Shown here piece by piece: positions 43,473 to 51,625 of a DNA stretch of 64,000 bases (position 1 is the first letter of the stretch; the number at the start of each line of letters is the position of its first letter). The stretch is taken from contig NZ_CP034550.1 in NCBI RefSeq assembly GCF_009498035.1, positions 5,146,001-5,210,000 on the forward strand, given 5' to 3'. The position numbers and the translations under genes were made by a program. This DNA comes from Saccharothrix syringae. GTDB lineage: Bacteria > Actinomycetota > Actinomycetes > Mycobacteriales > Pseudonocardiaceae. Below the pieces are notes generated by a model. It worked only from the letters and a program-made list of their open reading frames with translations. It was not told the DNA's origin and searched no databases.

Positions 43473-44087
43473 ATGACCGAGCTGACCCTGGACCCGAAGA
43501 CCACCGCCGTGGTGCTGATCGAGTACCAGAACGACTTCACCAGCGAGGGCGGCGTGCTCCACGACGCGGTCAGCGGGGTGATGGCGAGCACCGGGATGCT
43601 GCCCAAGACGGTCGCGCTGGTGGAGGCCGCGCGGGCCGCCGGGGTCACCGTCATGCACGCGCCCATCACCTTCGCCGAGGGCTACCACGAGATCTCCTCG
43701 CACCCCTACGGCGTCCTCAAGGGCGTGGTGGACGGCAAGGCGTTCGTCAAGGGCGGTTGGGGCGCGGCGATCGTCGACGACCTGGCACCGCGCCAGGGCG
43801 ACATCGTGGTCGAGGGCAAGCGCGGGCTCGACACGTTCGCCAGCACCAACCTCGACTTCATCCTGCGCAGCAAGGGCATCACCACCATCGTGCTCGGCGG
43901 GTTCCTGACCAACTGCTGCGTGGAGTCCACCATGCGCACCGGCTACGAGCACGGCTACCGGGTGGTCACGCTGACCGACTGCACCGCCGCCACCTCGCAG
44001 GAGGAGCACGACAACGCGCTGCGCTTCGACTTCCCCATGTTCTCCCTGCCGGTCACCGCGGACGAGGTGATCGCCGCCCTGGGGTGA
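43473..44087 (+). CDS. isochorismatase-like cysteine hydrolase
   Basis: 204 aa. Isochorismatase superfamily: Asp in LIEYQNDFTSEGG, Lys in IVVEGKRGLDTF, and catalytic Cys in GGFLTNCCVESTMRTGYEHG, with the closing VTLTDCTAATSQEEHDNAL. Members hydrolyse amides such as nicotinamide or ureido compounds; the substrate here cannot be read from sequence. ATG 43473 follows GGGAGG. It is divergent from the pectate lyases and convergent with the oxidoreductase gene. Confidence 0.9.
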   Translation: MTELTLDPKTTAVVLIEYQNDFTSEGGVLHDAVSGVMASTGMLPKTVALVEAARAAGVTVMHAPITFAEGYHEISSHPYGVLKGVVDGKAFVKGGWGAAIVDDLAPRQGDIVVEGKRGLDTFASTNLDFILRSKGITTIVLGGFLTNCCVESTMRTGYEHGYRVVTLTDCTAATSQEEHDNALRFDFPMFSLPVTADEVIAALG

Positions 44088-44091
44088 CGCT

Positions 44092-45057
44092 TCAGCCCGG
44101 TACCACCAGCACGACCTTGCCGCGGGCGTGCTCGGCCTCGACGCGCCGGATGGCGTCGGCGGTCTCGGCCAGGGGGTGGGTCCGCTCCACCACCGGCACC
44201 AGCTCCCCGGACGCGACCAGGTCGGCGAGGTGGGCCAGGTCGTCCACGTCCGGCTTGGCCATGAGCGGGCGCAGCCGCCGGCCGGTGAAGGGCGACAGCG
44301 CGACCACGGCCAGCAGGCGGGGGATCGGGCCGAGCACCGGGCCGCCGCTGCCGCTGGAGGCGACGTAGACGCCGGTCGGGGTCAGCAGTTCCCGCATGGC
44401 GGACAGGGGGCGGTCGCCGGCCAGGTCGACGACGACGTCGTAGCGGCCGGGGATGTCGGCCTGCCGGTCGCGCTCGACCACGTGCGCGGCGCCGAGGGAA
44501 CGGGCCTGCTCGGCGTTGCGGGCGCCGCACACCGCGGTCACCTCCGCGCCGAGCAGCGCGGCCAGCCGCACCGCGAACGTGCCGACCCCGCCGGACGCGC
44601 CGTTGACCAGCACCGCGTGACCGGCTTGGACGCCGCCGAGCCGCAGCGCCCGGTGGGCGGTGGTGCCGGCGATCGGCAGCGTGGCGGCCTGCTCGAAGGA
44701 CACGCCGTCCGGGATTCGCGCCAGGCGGGTTTGCGGCGCCGCGACGAACTCGGCGAAGCCGCGCTGGTCGACCTCGCCGACGACCCGGTCGCCCGCCCGG
44801 AAGCGGGTCGCGCGCGGCCCGACCGCCTCGACCACGCCCGCGACCGCGCGGCCCAGGATCGTCGCCCTGGGTCTGCGCAGGCCGAAGGCGAGGCGGACCA
44901 GCCGGGGCGTGCCGCGCAGGGCCGCCCGGTCGCCGAAGTTCAGCGAGGCGGCCCGGACCCGGACCAGCACGTCGTCGGGCCCGACCTCCGGGTCCGCGAC
45001 GTCGGTGTACTCCAGCACGTCGGGCGGGCCGTAACTGGTGTGGGTGACGGCTTTCAC
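44092..45057 (-). CDS. zinc-free MDR/quinone oxidoreductase family enzyme
   Basis: 321 aa. Medium-chain reductase fold: GPPDVLEYTDV, VRVRAASLNFGD, FRAGDRVVGEV, and NAD(P)-binding VLVNGASGGVGTFAVRLAA. Zinc ligands of the alcohol-dehydrogenase branch are absent, so it is probably an NADPH:quinone-reductase-like enzyme. GTG 45057 lies 15 bases after the membrane-protein gene, suggesting co-transcription with the PadR module. Confidence 0.88.
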   Translation of the reverse strand: MKAVTHTSYGPPDVLEYTDVADPEVGPDDVLVRVRAASLNFGDRAALRGTPRLVRLAFGLRRPRATILGRAVAGVVEAVGPRATRFRAGDRVVGEVDQRGFAEFVAAPQTRLARIPDGVSFEQAATLPIAGTTAHRALRLGGVQAGHAVLVNGASGGVGTFAVRLAALLGAEVTAVCGARNAEQARSLGAAHVVERDRQADIPGRYDVVVDLAGDRPLSAMRELLTPTGVYVASSGSGGPVLGPIPRLLAVVALSPFTGRRLRPLMAKPDVDDLAHLADLVASGELVPVVERTHPLAETADAIRRVEAEHARGKVVLVVPG

Positions 45058-45072
45058 GGTTCCTCCAGGGGG

Positions 45073-46005
45073 TCAACGGCGGATGTGGACGGCCGCCTCG
45101 CGGACCGCGTGCAGCACGGTCAGGGCGGCGAGCGCGCAGAGGGAGGTGTGGATCGCCCGCACGACGCCGTCGGACCAGCCGGCGGCCTCGACGAAGGCGG
45201 GGTTGAGCACGCGGTCGTTGGCGACCAGCCAGACCAGTGCGACCGCGCAGGCGACGTCGACCAGGGCCGCGACCGGCGCGCTCCAGCGCACGTGGTGCTT
45301 GAGGTGGACCAGGCCGAGCGCCACCACCAGCAGGGCGGTGAACAGGTGCACGAAGCGGGTTTCCCACAGCCACGGCGACAGCGGGCCGATCGGGGCGCCG
45401 TCGGCGCCGGTCACGGTGCTGATCGTCGGCGACAGCAGGACCAGCGAGACGCCCACGACCAGCGCCGCGGTCGCGGCGGCCAGCTCGGTGCGCCTCGCCC
45501 GCCGACTGGTCGGTTCGGGCAGGCGGTCCGGCGTCCACGGCCGGGCGGACGGCCGGCGCGACGCCCGTTCGAGCAGCGCGAACAGCACCGTCGTCCAGAT
45601 CGCGATGTGCCCGCCCGCCGTGGCCGCCGCGCCCAGGGCGCCCAGGAGCACGTCGGCCACCGGCTCGCCCCGCCGGACGCCGACCAGGCCGACCACCGCG
45701 GCCACGACCGGCACCGCGGTGGCCATCAGCACCGCCAGCAGCCGCTGGTAGTCCGGGTAGTGGGCGGGTCCGACCAGGTGCAGGGGGCGGTCGGCGTACC
45801 CGGCCGCCAGGCGCACCGGGTCGCCGAGCGCGGTGAGCGCGGCCCGTTCGGCCTCCTTTGGGTCGGCGCCGCCGTCGACGTGGGCGTCCACCGCGTCGGC
45901 GATGGAGGCGCGCAGCTCCCGTTCGACGTCGGGGCGCAGCCGGGCGGGCAGTCGGCGCAGCGTCGCGTCGACGTACCGCTCGGTCAGGTCGGCCGTGGTC
46001 GTCAT
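45073..46005 (-). CDS. multi-pass membrane protein with HAAS-like N-terminus
   Basis: 310 aa. The first 75 residues (YVDATLRRLPARLRPDVERE, AERAALTALGDPVRLAAGYA) resemble the HAAS/permease-prefix domain found next to PadR regulators. About seven membrane helices follow. It overlaps the PadR stop as ATGA, so the two are translationally coupled. Function unknown. Confidence 0.8.
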   Translation of the reverse strand: MTTTADLTERYVDATLRRLPARLRPDVERELRASIADAVDAHVDGGADPKEAERAALTALGDPVRLAAGYADRPLHLVGPAHYPDYQRLLAVLMATAVPVVAAVVGLVGVRRGEPVADVLLGALGAAATAGGHIAIWTTVLFALLERASRRPSARPWTPDRLPEPTSRRARRTELAAATAALVVGVSLVLLSPTISTVTGADGAPIGPLSPWLWETRFVHLFTALLVVALGLVHLKHHVRWSAPVAALVDVACAVALVWLVANDRVLNPAFVEAAGWSDGVVRAIHTSLCALAALTVLHAVREAAVHIRR

Positions 46006-46337
46006 GACTCCCCCCTCAGGGCGCGGAACGCGGTGTCCAGCCCGTCCCAGTCGCGGACCAGGGCGTTCGCGAGTTCTTCGCCCTCCGGGCTGGTCCGGTA
46101 GAACTTGCGCGGCCGCGACTCGTCGGTGTTCCAGTCGCTGGTCAGCAGGCCCTGCTTCTCCAGCCGGCGCAGCAGCGGGTAGAGCGTGTTGGCGTCGACC
46201 GCGAAGCCGCGGCGGTCGAGCAGGTCGAGCAGGGCGTAGCCGTAGTTGGGTTCTCGCAGGACGAGCAGGCAGGCCAGCACCGCCGTCCCGCGGCGCAGCT
46301 CCTGCAAGTGGGTGGACAACAGCTCGTCATCGGGCAC
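46002..46337 (-). CDS. PadR-family transcriptional regulator
   Basis: 111 aa. PadR winged helix: LRRGTAVLACLLVLREPNYG, YALLDLLDRRGF, NTLYPLLRRLEKQGLL and the wing RKFYRTSPEGEEL. The short C-terminus places it in the PadR-s2 group. It probably represses its own operon with the membrane protein through the palindrome at 46342. GTG 46337 opens five bases after that palindrome, so the transcript may be leaderless or the start slightly downstream. Confidence 0.9.
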   Translation of the reverse strand: MPDDELLSTHLQELRRGTAVLACLLVLREPNYGYALLDLLDRRGFAVDANTLYPLLRRLEKQGLLTSDWNTDESRPRKFYRTSPEGEELANALVRDWDGLDTAFRALRGES

Positions 46338-46341
46338 GGGT

Positions 46342-46373
46342 CACACAGTACTGTGTGCCGCACAGTGTTGTGT
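46342..46373 (-). promoter_or_regulatory. PadR operator
   Basis: CACACAGTACTGTGTG (46342-46357) is a perfect 16-base palindrome; CACAGTGTTGTGT (46361-46373) is a degenerate second copy. Both sit in the 35-base gap before PadR. Confidence 0.75.
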
Positions 46374-47299
46374 CAGAAATCGGCCGAACGGCCCTCCAGC
46401 AGCGCGGCGAACCCGTCCAGGTGGCGGGCCAGCGCGTACTCGAACAGCCCGTCCAGGTCGGCGACGACCTCCTGCGGCACCGCGGCCAGCAGCGGAAAGG
46501 CGTCGCTGTCGAGCAGTTCGGCGGTCCGGCTCCGGCGCGCCTCCCACCACAGGTCGAACGTCTCGCCGCGGTCGTGCCCGGCCTCGACCTCGGCCGCCAG
46601 GGTCGTCGCCGAGGTCATGACCAGCGCGGGCAGGGTGATGGCCTCCCGGACCTTGGTCGCCGCGGGCAGGTCGAGGCCGTCGAGCGCGCGCAGGGTCCAC
46701 TCGGTGTGCGCCATCGCGCCGGGTACGAGCGGCGGTCGGGTGAAGGAGATGACCCTGGGCAGCCACAGGTGTTGCTGCACGACCTCCCACTGGAGGCGGG
46801 CGATCAGCTCCAGCTTGGCGCGCCACCCGTCCGGGCCGGGGTCGGGCGGTTCCCGGTCGGTGAACACCGCGTCGACCATCCGCGCCACCAGGTCGTCCTT
46901 GTTCGCCACGTGCCGGTAGAGCGACATCGGGCCGACGTCCAGCTCGGCCGCGAGCCGCCGCATGGACAGCGCGTCCAGCCCCTCGGCGTCGGCGATCGCG
47001 ATGGCGGTGCGCACGACGTGGTCGAGGGGCGGTGCCGCGGTCGGCTTCCCGCGGCGTGGCCGGGTCGCGTGCGCGCTGACCACCGTGCCGGCGCCGACCC
47101 TGGTCTCGACCAGTCCGGTGTCGCGCAGGACCGCCACGGCCTTGGTGGCGGTGGCGATCGCGACGTCCCAGTCCCGGGCGATCCGCCGGATGGAGGGCAG
47201 CGGTTCGCCCGCTCGCAGCTCACCGGCGGTGATGCGGGCCCGGATCGCTGCGACGATCCGGCGGTATGGCGGTTCCGGACGTTGGGCCGGTGGCGTCAT
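46373..47299 (-). CDS. GntR-TetR fusion transcriptional regulator
   Basis: 308 aa. Residues 1-75 are a GntR winged helix (YRRIVAAIRARITAGELRAG, PLPSIRRIARDWDVAIATAT, KAVAVLRDTGLVETRVGAGT). A TetR helix-turn-helix follows at about 95-145 (LDALSMRRLAAELDVGPMSL, YRHVANKDDLVARMVD), then a TetR_C domain. Double DNA-binding regulators of this kind are known in actinomycetes. ATG 47299 has CGGAG at seven bases. It is divergent from the GNAT/C45 operon, which it probably controls. Confidence 0.9.
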   Translation of the reverse strand: MTPPAQRPEPPYRRIVAAIRARITAGELRAGEPLPSIRRIARDWDVAIATATKAVAVLRDTGLVETRVGAGTVVSAHATRPRRGKPTAAPPLDHVVRTAIAIADAEGLDALSMRRLAAELDVGPMSLYRHVANKDDLVARMVDAVFTDREPPDPGPDGWRAKLELIARLQWEVVQQHLWLPRVISFTRPPLVPGAMAHTEWTLRALDGLDLPAATKVREAITLPALVMTSATTLAAEVEAGHDRGETFDLWWEARRSRTAELLDSDAFPLLAAVPQEVVADLDGLFEYALARHLDGFAALLEGRSADF

Positions 47300-47331
47300 G
47301 AGGTACTCCGAGATCATGGGCAAGAACCGGA

Positions 47332-47365
47332 AGTGTACTAGTTCACTGGAATGCCTCACTAGTAC
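47332..47365. promoter_or_regulatory. operator of the GntR-TetR regulator
   Basis: AGTGTACTAGTTCACT (47332-47347) is a 16-base palindrome with one mismatched pair, and its core GTACTAGT returns inverted as ACTAGTAC at 47358-47365. It lies in the 152-base divergent region, so one regulator could serve both directions. Confidence 0.7.
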
Positions 47366-47451
47366 TGTTTCTGAGAAAAAGCCGTGTGTTGGCTAGGTTT
47401 TCTTCCTTCACGATGACTGATCAATACGCTGTAGTCGTGAATCTCGGAACG

Positions 47452-48060
47452 ATGTACGACACACCTCGGCCGGTTGGCGGGCCCGACCGGCGGGCGGTGC
47501 TGGAGGTGCTGACCGGGGCGTTCATGGCCGACCCGGTGGTCTCCTGGCTCTTCCCCGACGAGGACGAGCGCCGCCGCCTCCAGCCCCGCTTCTACGAGTC
47601 CCTGCTCGCACACCCGGCCGCCGAGGCGTACCTGGTCGGCGGGCAGGACGGCGCGTCGGTCTGGCTGTCGCCGGCGGCGGGCGAACCGCCCCACGGGGAG
47701 CCGGGCGAGGACCCGCGCGAGGTCTTCGGCGGCAACGCCGCGCGGCTGCTGACCCTCGGCCGGCTCCTGGCGCACCGGCACCCGCGCGACGAGGCGCACC
47801 TCTACCTGGCGTGCATGGGCGTCGCCCCGGCCCGGCAGGGGAGCGGCATCGGCTCCGCGCTGCTGCGCGACCGGCTCGACCGGGCCGAAGGGCTCGGGGT
47901 GTACCTGGAAGCCGGTTCACCGCGCAGCCGCGCCCTCTACGCCCGGCACGGGTTCACCGACCTCGGCGAACCCGTCGACCTGCCGGGCGGACCGCGCCTG
48001 TGGCCCATGTGGCGCGCCCCGCTGACCCCCAACCCGACGGAACAGGAGAACACCCGATGA
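47452..48060 (+). CDS. GNAT-family N-acetyltransferase
   Basis: 202 aa. GNAT fold with FMADPVVSWLFPDEDERRR, acetyl-CoA-binding LACMGVAPARQGSGIGSALL (the RQGSGIG loop) and the C-terminal YARHGFTDLGE. Acceptor unknown. Starts at 47413 and 47437 are also possible; I chose ATG 47452 because GGA lies five bases before it and it opens shortly before the conserved domain. It overlaps the next gene as ATGA. Confidence 0.85.
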   Translation: MYDTPRPVGGPDRRAVLEVLTGAFMADPVVSWLFPDEDERRRLQPRFYESLLAHPAAEAYLVGGQDGASVWLSPAAGEPPHGEPGEDPREVFGGNAARLLTLGRLLAHRHPRDEAHLYLACMGVAPARQGSGIGSALLRDRLDRAEGLGVYLEAGSPRSRALYARHGFTDLGEPVDLPGGPRLWPMWRAPLTPNPTEQENTR

Positions 48061-49208
48061 ACGCGACCCGCGAACTCGTGGCCGGTGGCAGCGGCGACTT
48101 CATGACCGTGCACCACCTCGTGGTCACCGGAAGCCAGGCCGAGATCGGCAGGGCACTGGCAGAGGAGGCCGCCGGCCGCGGCTGGCGACCGGTGCCCGCC
48201 GACCCGACCGTCGCCCGCGCCCGCCGCGCCTGGTTCGCGCGGCACTGGCCGCAGCACCACGCGCGCATGGCCGGTGCCGCCGAGGTGGCGGGCGTGGCCG
48301 CGGACACCGACGAGGTCCACCTCGACGGCCTGGCCGGGCTGCCGGCCGGCTCCGGCTGCTCGGCCACCTGGTGCGCGCCGTCGGCGACCACCGAGGGACA
48401 CGGGCTGCTCGGCCGCAACTACGACTTCTTCACCGTCGGGTGGCAGCAGATGTTCGCGCTGATGTCCGGTGGGGAAGGACCGGAGCACGAGCCGCCGGTG
48501 GCCTCGCGGCCGTACGTCATCACCAGCGTGCCCGACGACGGACCGGCCACCACCCTCGTGACGATGAACGAGCTGGACGGCTGCATGGAGGGCATCAACG
48601 AGCACGGCCTGGCGATCGCGCTGCTGATCGCCGACGCGGAGCACGCGGGCGAACCCGTGCAGGCCGGGCCGCAGGTGGGCCTGGGCTCGTCGCAGCTGCC
48701 CCGGTTCGTGCTCGACACCTGCGAGAACGTCGAGCAGGCCAAGCAGGCCCTGCTGGGGGCCAAGCAGTACGACCTGGGTACGCCGCTGCACTACCTGATC
48801 GCGGACCGGTCGGGGCGGGCGTTCGTGTGGGAGCACACCGAGGGCGGGGTGGAGCACGTCGTCGAGGCCGGTGGCGAGTCGTTGTGCGTGACCAACCACC
48901 CGCTGCACCGGCGTTCTGGGCCCGTTGAGCCGGCCAAGGGGGTGGAGACGATGTTCACGCACGAGCGGTTGGAGCAGTTGAGCGAGCGGATGAAGGCCGG
49001 GCCGATGTCGCCCGCGTTGCTGCGCGATGCCTTGGACGAGGTGCGGTTCGACGCCCGGAAGGCGGGGGAGTTCCCGATGCGGACGTTGTGGCGCAGTGTG
49101 TTCGATTTGGACGAGCGGACGATGTCGACGCACTTCTACCTGGGGGACGCGGACGACGGTGGGCTCCGGTACAGCCCGGAGCTGGTTTTTCGGCCGGGGC
49201 TGGGTTAG
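48057..49208 (+). CDS. C45-family autoproteolytic acyltransferase/amide hydrolase
   Basis: 383 aa. Ntn-hydrolase of the peptidase C45/isopenicillin-N-acyltransferase kind: the nucleophile is probably C101 in AGSGCSATWC, followed by LLGRNYDFFTVG, LVTMNELDGCMEGINEHGLA and VCVTNHPL-like strands. Members cut themselves before the Cys and then hydrolyse or transfer acyl amides. Together with the GNAT gene it could modify and deacylate the same amine compound; this is inference. ATG 48057 overlaps the GNAT stop. Confidence 0.87.
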   Translation: MNATRELVAGGSGDFMTVHHLVVTGSQAEIGRALAEEAAGRGWRPVPADPTVARARRAWFARHWPQHHARMAGAAEVAGVAADTDEVHLDGLAGLPAGSGCSATWCAPSATTEGHGLLGRNYDFFTVGWQQMFALMSGGEGPEHEPPVASRPYVITSVPDDGPATTLVTMNELDGCMEGINEHGLAIALLIADAEHAGEPVQAGPQVGLGSSQLPRFVLDTCENVEQAKQALLGAKQYDLGTPLHYLIADRSGRAFVWEHTEGGVEHVVEAGGESLCVTNHPLHRRSGPVEPAKGVETMFTHERLEQLSERMKAGPMSPALLRDALDEVRFDARKAGEFPMRTLWRSVFDLDERTMSTHFYLGDADDGGLRYSPELVFRPGLG

Positions 49209-50742
49209 CGGGGTGGGGCGTCGAGCTGTCGGCGGACGCGTTCGGCGTCGGTGTCGCGGCCCTGTTGTCGGTACAGGTTGAAGGCTTCTTCCCATGCCGC
49301 GCGGGCTTGGGCGTGTTGGCCCAGGGCGGCAGGGGAGTGGCCGAGGCGGTCGAGGGCGTCGGCGGCGTTGGTGGTGTTGCCGAGGGCACGGAGCAGGACG
49401 ACGGCCTGCCGGTAGTGCTCGACGGCCTGGCCGCACCGCCCCAACTCGGCATGGGCGCGGCCGAGGAACCGGTGGGCGAGGGCGCGGGCGGAGGGATCGG
49501 GCAGGTGTTCGGCGGCTTCGGCGGCGGCCCGCCACACGGCCAGCGCGTCGTGGCGGTGCCCCTCCAGCGGTGGAAGATGCCCAGGGCCCAGGCGAGGTGC
49601 TACACGGCTTGGTGGCGGTGGTGGTCCGCAGCGGTGCGTTGGGCCGCCGGCAAGTGGGGGTGGTGAGTGTCCAGCCAGGCCGGCGCGGCCGGGTGGTCGG
49701 GCAGTGGATGGGGGTGGATGTCGGGGGCGGGTGGTTCGAGCCGGATCAACTGGCGATGGGGGTTCAGGTGGCGATCAGCGGCGTGGGCCGTGTGCGGGTG
49801 GAAGTCCACCACGCGGTCCAGTGCCGCCCTCCGCTCCGGCTCCGGGAGGTCATGGGCGCGGGCGGAGGCACAGGCGCGGACGAGGTCGTGCATCGAGCAG
49901 CGGCCGTGCTGGTGCCGGTCGAGCAACGAGTGGTTCTCCAAGGCGCGCAGGACTTTGCGCGCCGCGGCCAGGGGCAGGCCGGTGAGGGATGCGGCGGCGG
50001 GCAGGTCGATGTCCGGGCCGAGCGCGATCCCGAGGAGCGCGAACGCGGTGCGCTGTCGTTCGGTGAGGTGGTGCAGGGACCAGGACAGCACGGCGGGCAG
50101 GCTGGCGGCGGGGTCGTCGTCGAGCACGTCCAGGCCGAGTTCGCGCAGTTCGGCGGGGGACGTGCGGGTGCGCGGCGGCGTGGCGGGCGGTGATCGCCGG
50201 CGCCAGTGGGTGGCGGCCGCACAATTCGGCCAGTTCGTCGGCCGTACCGGGGTCGACGTCGAGGCGCACGGTCAGCAGACAGGAGGGGGGACGACCTGGT
50301 CGGGGTTCGCGGCGTTGTCCAGCACGACCAGCATCCGCCGCCCGGCCACCAGGGCTGCGGTACCGGGCGGCGAGGGCATCCGGGGCCGGTGGGAGCCCTC
50401 GGGGTCGGCGCCGAGCGCCGGCAGGAACCCGCGCAGCGCGTCGGCGTGCTCGGTCGGTCGTCCGGTGGGGCTGAAGCCGTGCAGGTCGACGAACAGTTGG
50501 CCGTCGGGGAAGCGGTGCAGGTTGCGGTGGGCCCAGGCCGGTGCGAGCCAGGTCTTGCCGATCCCGCCGACCCCTCCGATGGCCGAGATCATCACCGCCG
50601 CACCCCGGTCGGAGGCCAGGACCCGGTCCAGGGCGGCCAGTTCCGCCGCCTGCCCGGCGAACAGCCCCGGCGCGGCGGGCAGTTGGCGTGGCACCGGCAC
50701 GGACCGGGGTGGCGGGTGCAGGTGGACGCCGCCATGCACCAC
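49205..50742 (-). pseudogene. broken STAND (NB-ARC/TPR) regulator
   Basis: A degraded paralogue of the STAND gene at 9656. Pieces occur in several minus-strand frames. 50272-50742 is the NB-ARC start with P-loop GGVGGIGKTWLA and MLVVLDNAANPDQV. A short out-of-frame stretch near 50150-50280 gives ELCGRHPLAPAITARHA. 49600-50127 is the following helical region (SLPAVLSWSLHHLTERQRTA). 49205-49537 is a part of the TPR array. Compared with the intact paralogue, about 50 residues after the Walker B and much of the TPR region are missing, and the cyclase-like N-terminus is gone. Confidence 0.85.
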
Positions 50743-50854
50743 ACCGGCCTGGACGACCCCGCCCGCGCACCCGACACCGTGTCGGCCACTCCGGGCACCT
50801 CTCGCCCGGCCATCGGTTGAAGGTTCCGGCTTTCCACCCGATCACCGATCGGCG

Positions 50855-51196
50855 TCAGCCGTCCGTCCCGGAGAACCGCTCGGCCTGCCCGCGGTGCCAA
50901 GCGGCCACCGCGCGGGCTTCGGTCGGGGCCACCGCCGAACCCGGTGCGGTACTGAGGCGCTCGACCTGTTCGGCCCGCCGCAGGTGCAGTTCTCGGGCGT
51001 GGTCGCGGCACGGCAGGCAGGTGACCCGTTCCGGTAGCGGGGACGTCATGGCTCGTGGCACGCGCAGGCCGCAGCCGGTGGTGACGACTCCCGGTAAATC
51101 GCCCGCCAGGCCGAACGTCGAGGCGATCGCGTTCCGCGCGTGGGCGTCGTCGTCCAGTTTCACGTTGGCATGAATGTGAGGATCGTTCCCGCTCAT
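50855..51196 (-). CDS. hypothetical protein with CxxC motif
   Basis: 113 aa, soluble. It begins HIHANVKLDDDAHARNAIAS and contains a lone Cys (VTTGCGLRVPRAM) and a CxxC (RVTCLPCRDHARE). This could bind zinc with a third Cys, but I do not recognise a function. ATG 51196 follows GGAGGAGCGG. It is divergent from the PKS operon across 429 bases. Confidence 0.65.
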   Translation of the reverse strand: MSGNDPHIHANVKLDDDAHARNAIASTFGLAGDLPGVVTTGCGLRVPRAMTSPLPERVTCLPCRDHARELHLRRAEQVERLSTAPGSAVAPTEARAVAAWHRGQAERFSGTDG

Positions 51197-51625
51197 CCGC
51201 TCCTCCCGTCGGTGTGCGACAGGTGCCCCTACCGAGGTGAACCTGCCGCAGGAAACCCGTTACCGTCCGGTAGCGACGTTGTCCACCCTCCGAAGTGGAG
51301 GCGGCATTCGGCCTACCTCAGGGTGGCGGCGAACGGCCCAGTGCGCGTTGGTCTATCGGGTTGTGCTTTCTGTCACAGTTTCCACACAGTGCGTAATACT
51401 TCGGTATCGAGGTGGTGACGCCGATGTGTCCCGCCGCGCCGCCGACCGGTCGGATGCGCTGCAGAAGCCCAGATGGCCGCCGCTTTGTCGGAAAGCAACA
51501 AGCGCGAGCATTGACATGTTCACATCCGGGAGAACATGGGTTCGGGGCGTTGACCGCAACGGATCGAGGTGCCTTCACTACTCCACGTCATCGGCCCAAG
51601 CATCGTGCCGCCGGGAGTAGCGCAT
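51197..51625. other. 429-base regulatory region before the PKS operon
   Basis: No gene visible. It holds the candidate PKS promoter with its inverted repeat (51511-51539, listed separately) and an AT-richer stretch near 51360-51400 with a TAATAC hexamer, a weak alternative start. The rest is featureless. Confidence 0.6.
51511..51539 (+). promoter_or_regulatory. candidate PKS promoter with overlapping inverted repeat
   Basis: TTGACA (51511-51516) is followed after 17 bases by the weak -10 ACATGG (51534-51539). The perfect inverted repeat CATGTTC-N10-GAACATG (51515-51521 and 51532-51538) covers both elements, so a dimeric regulator could block the promoter. Confidence 0.5.
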
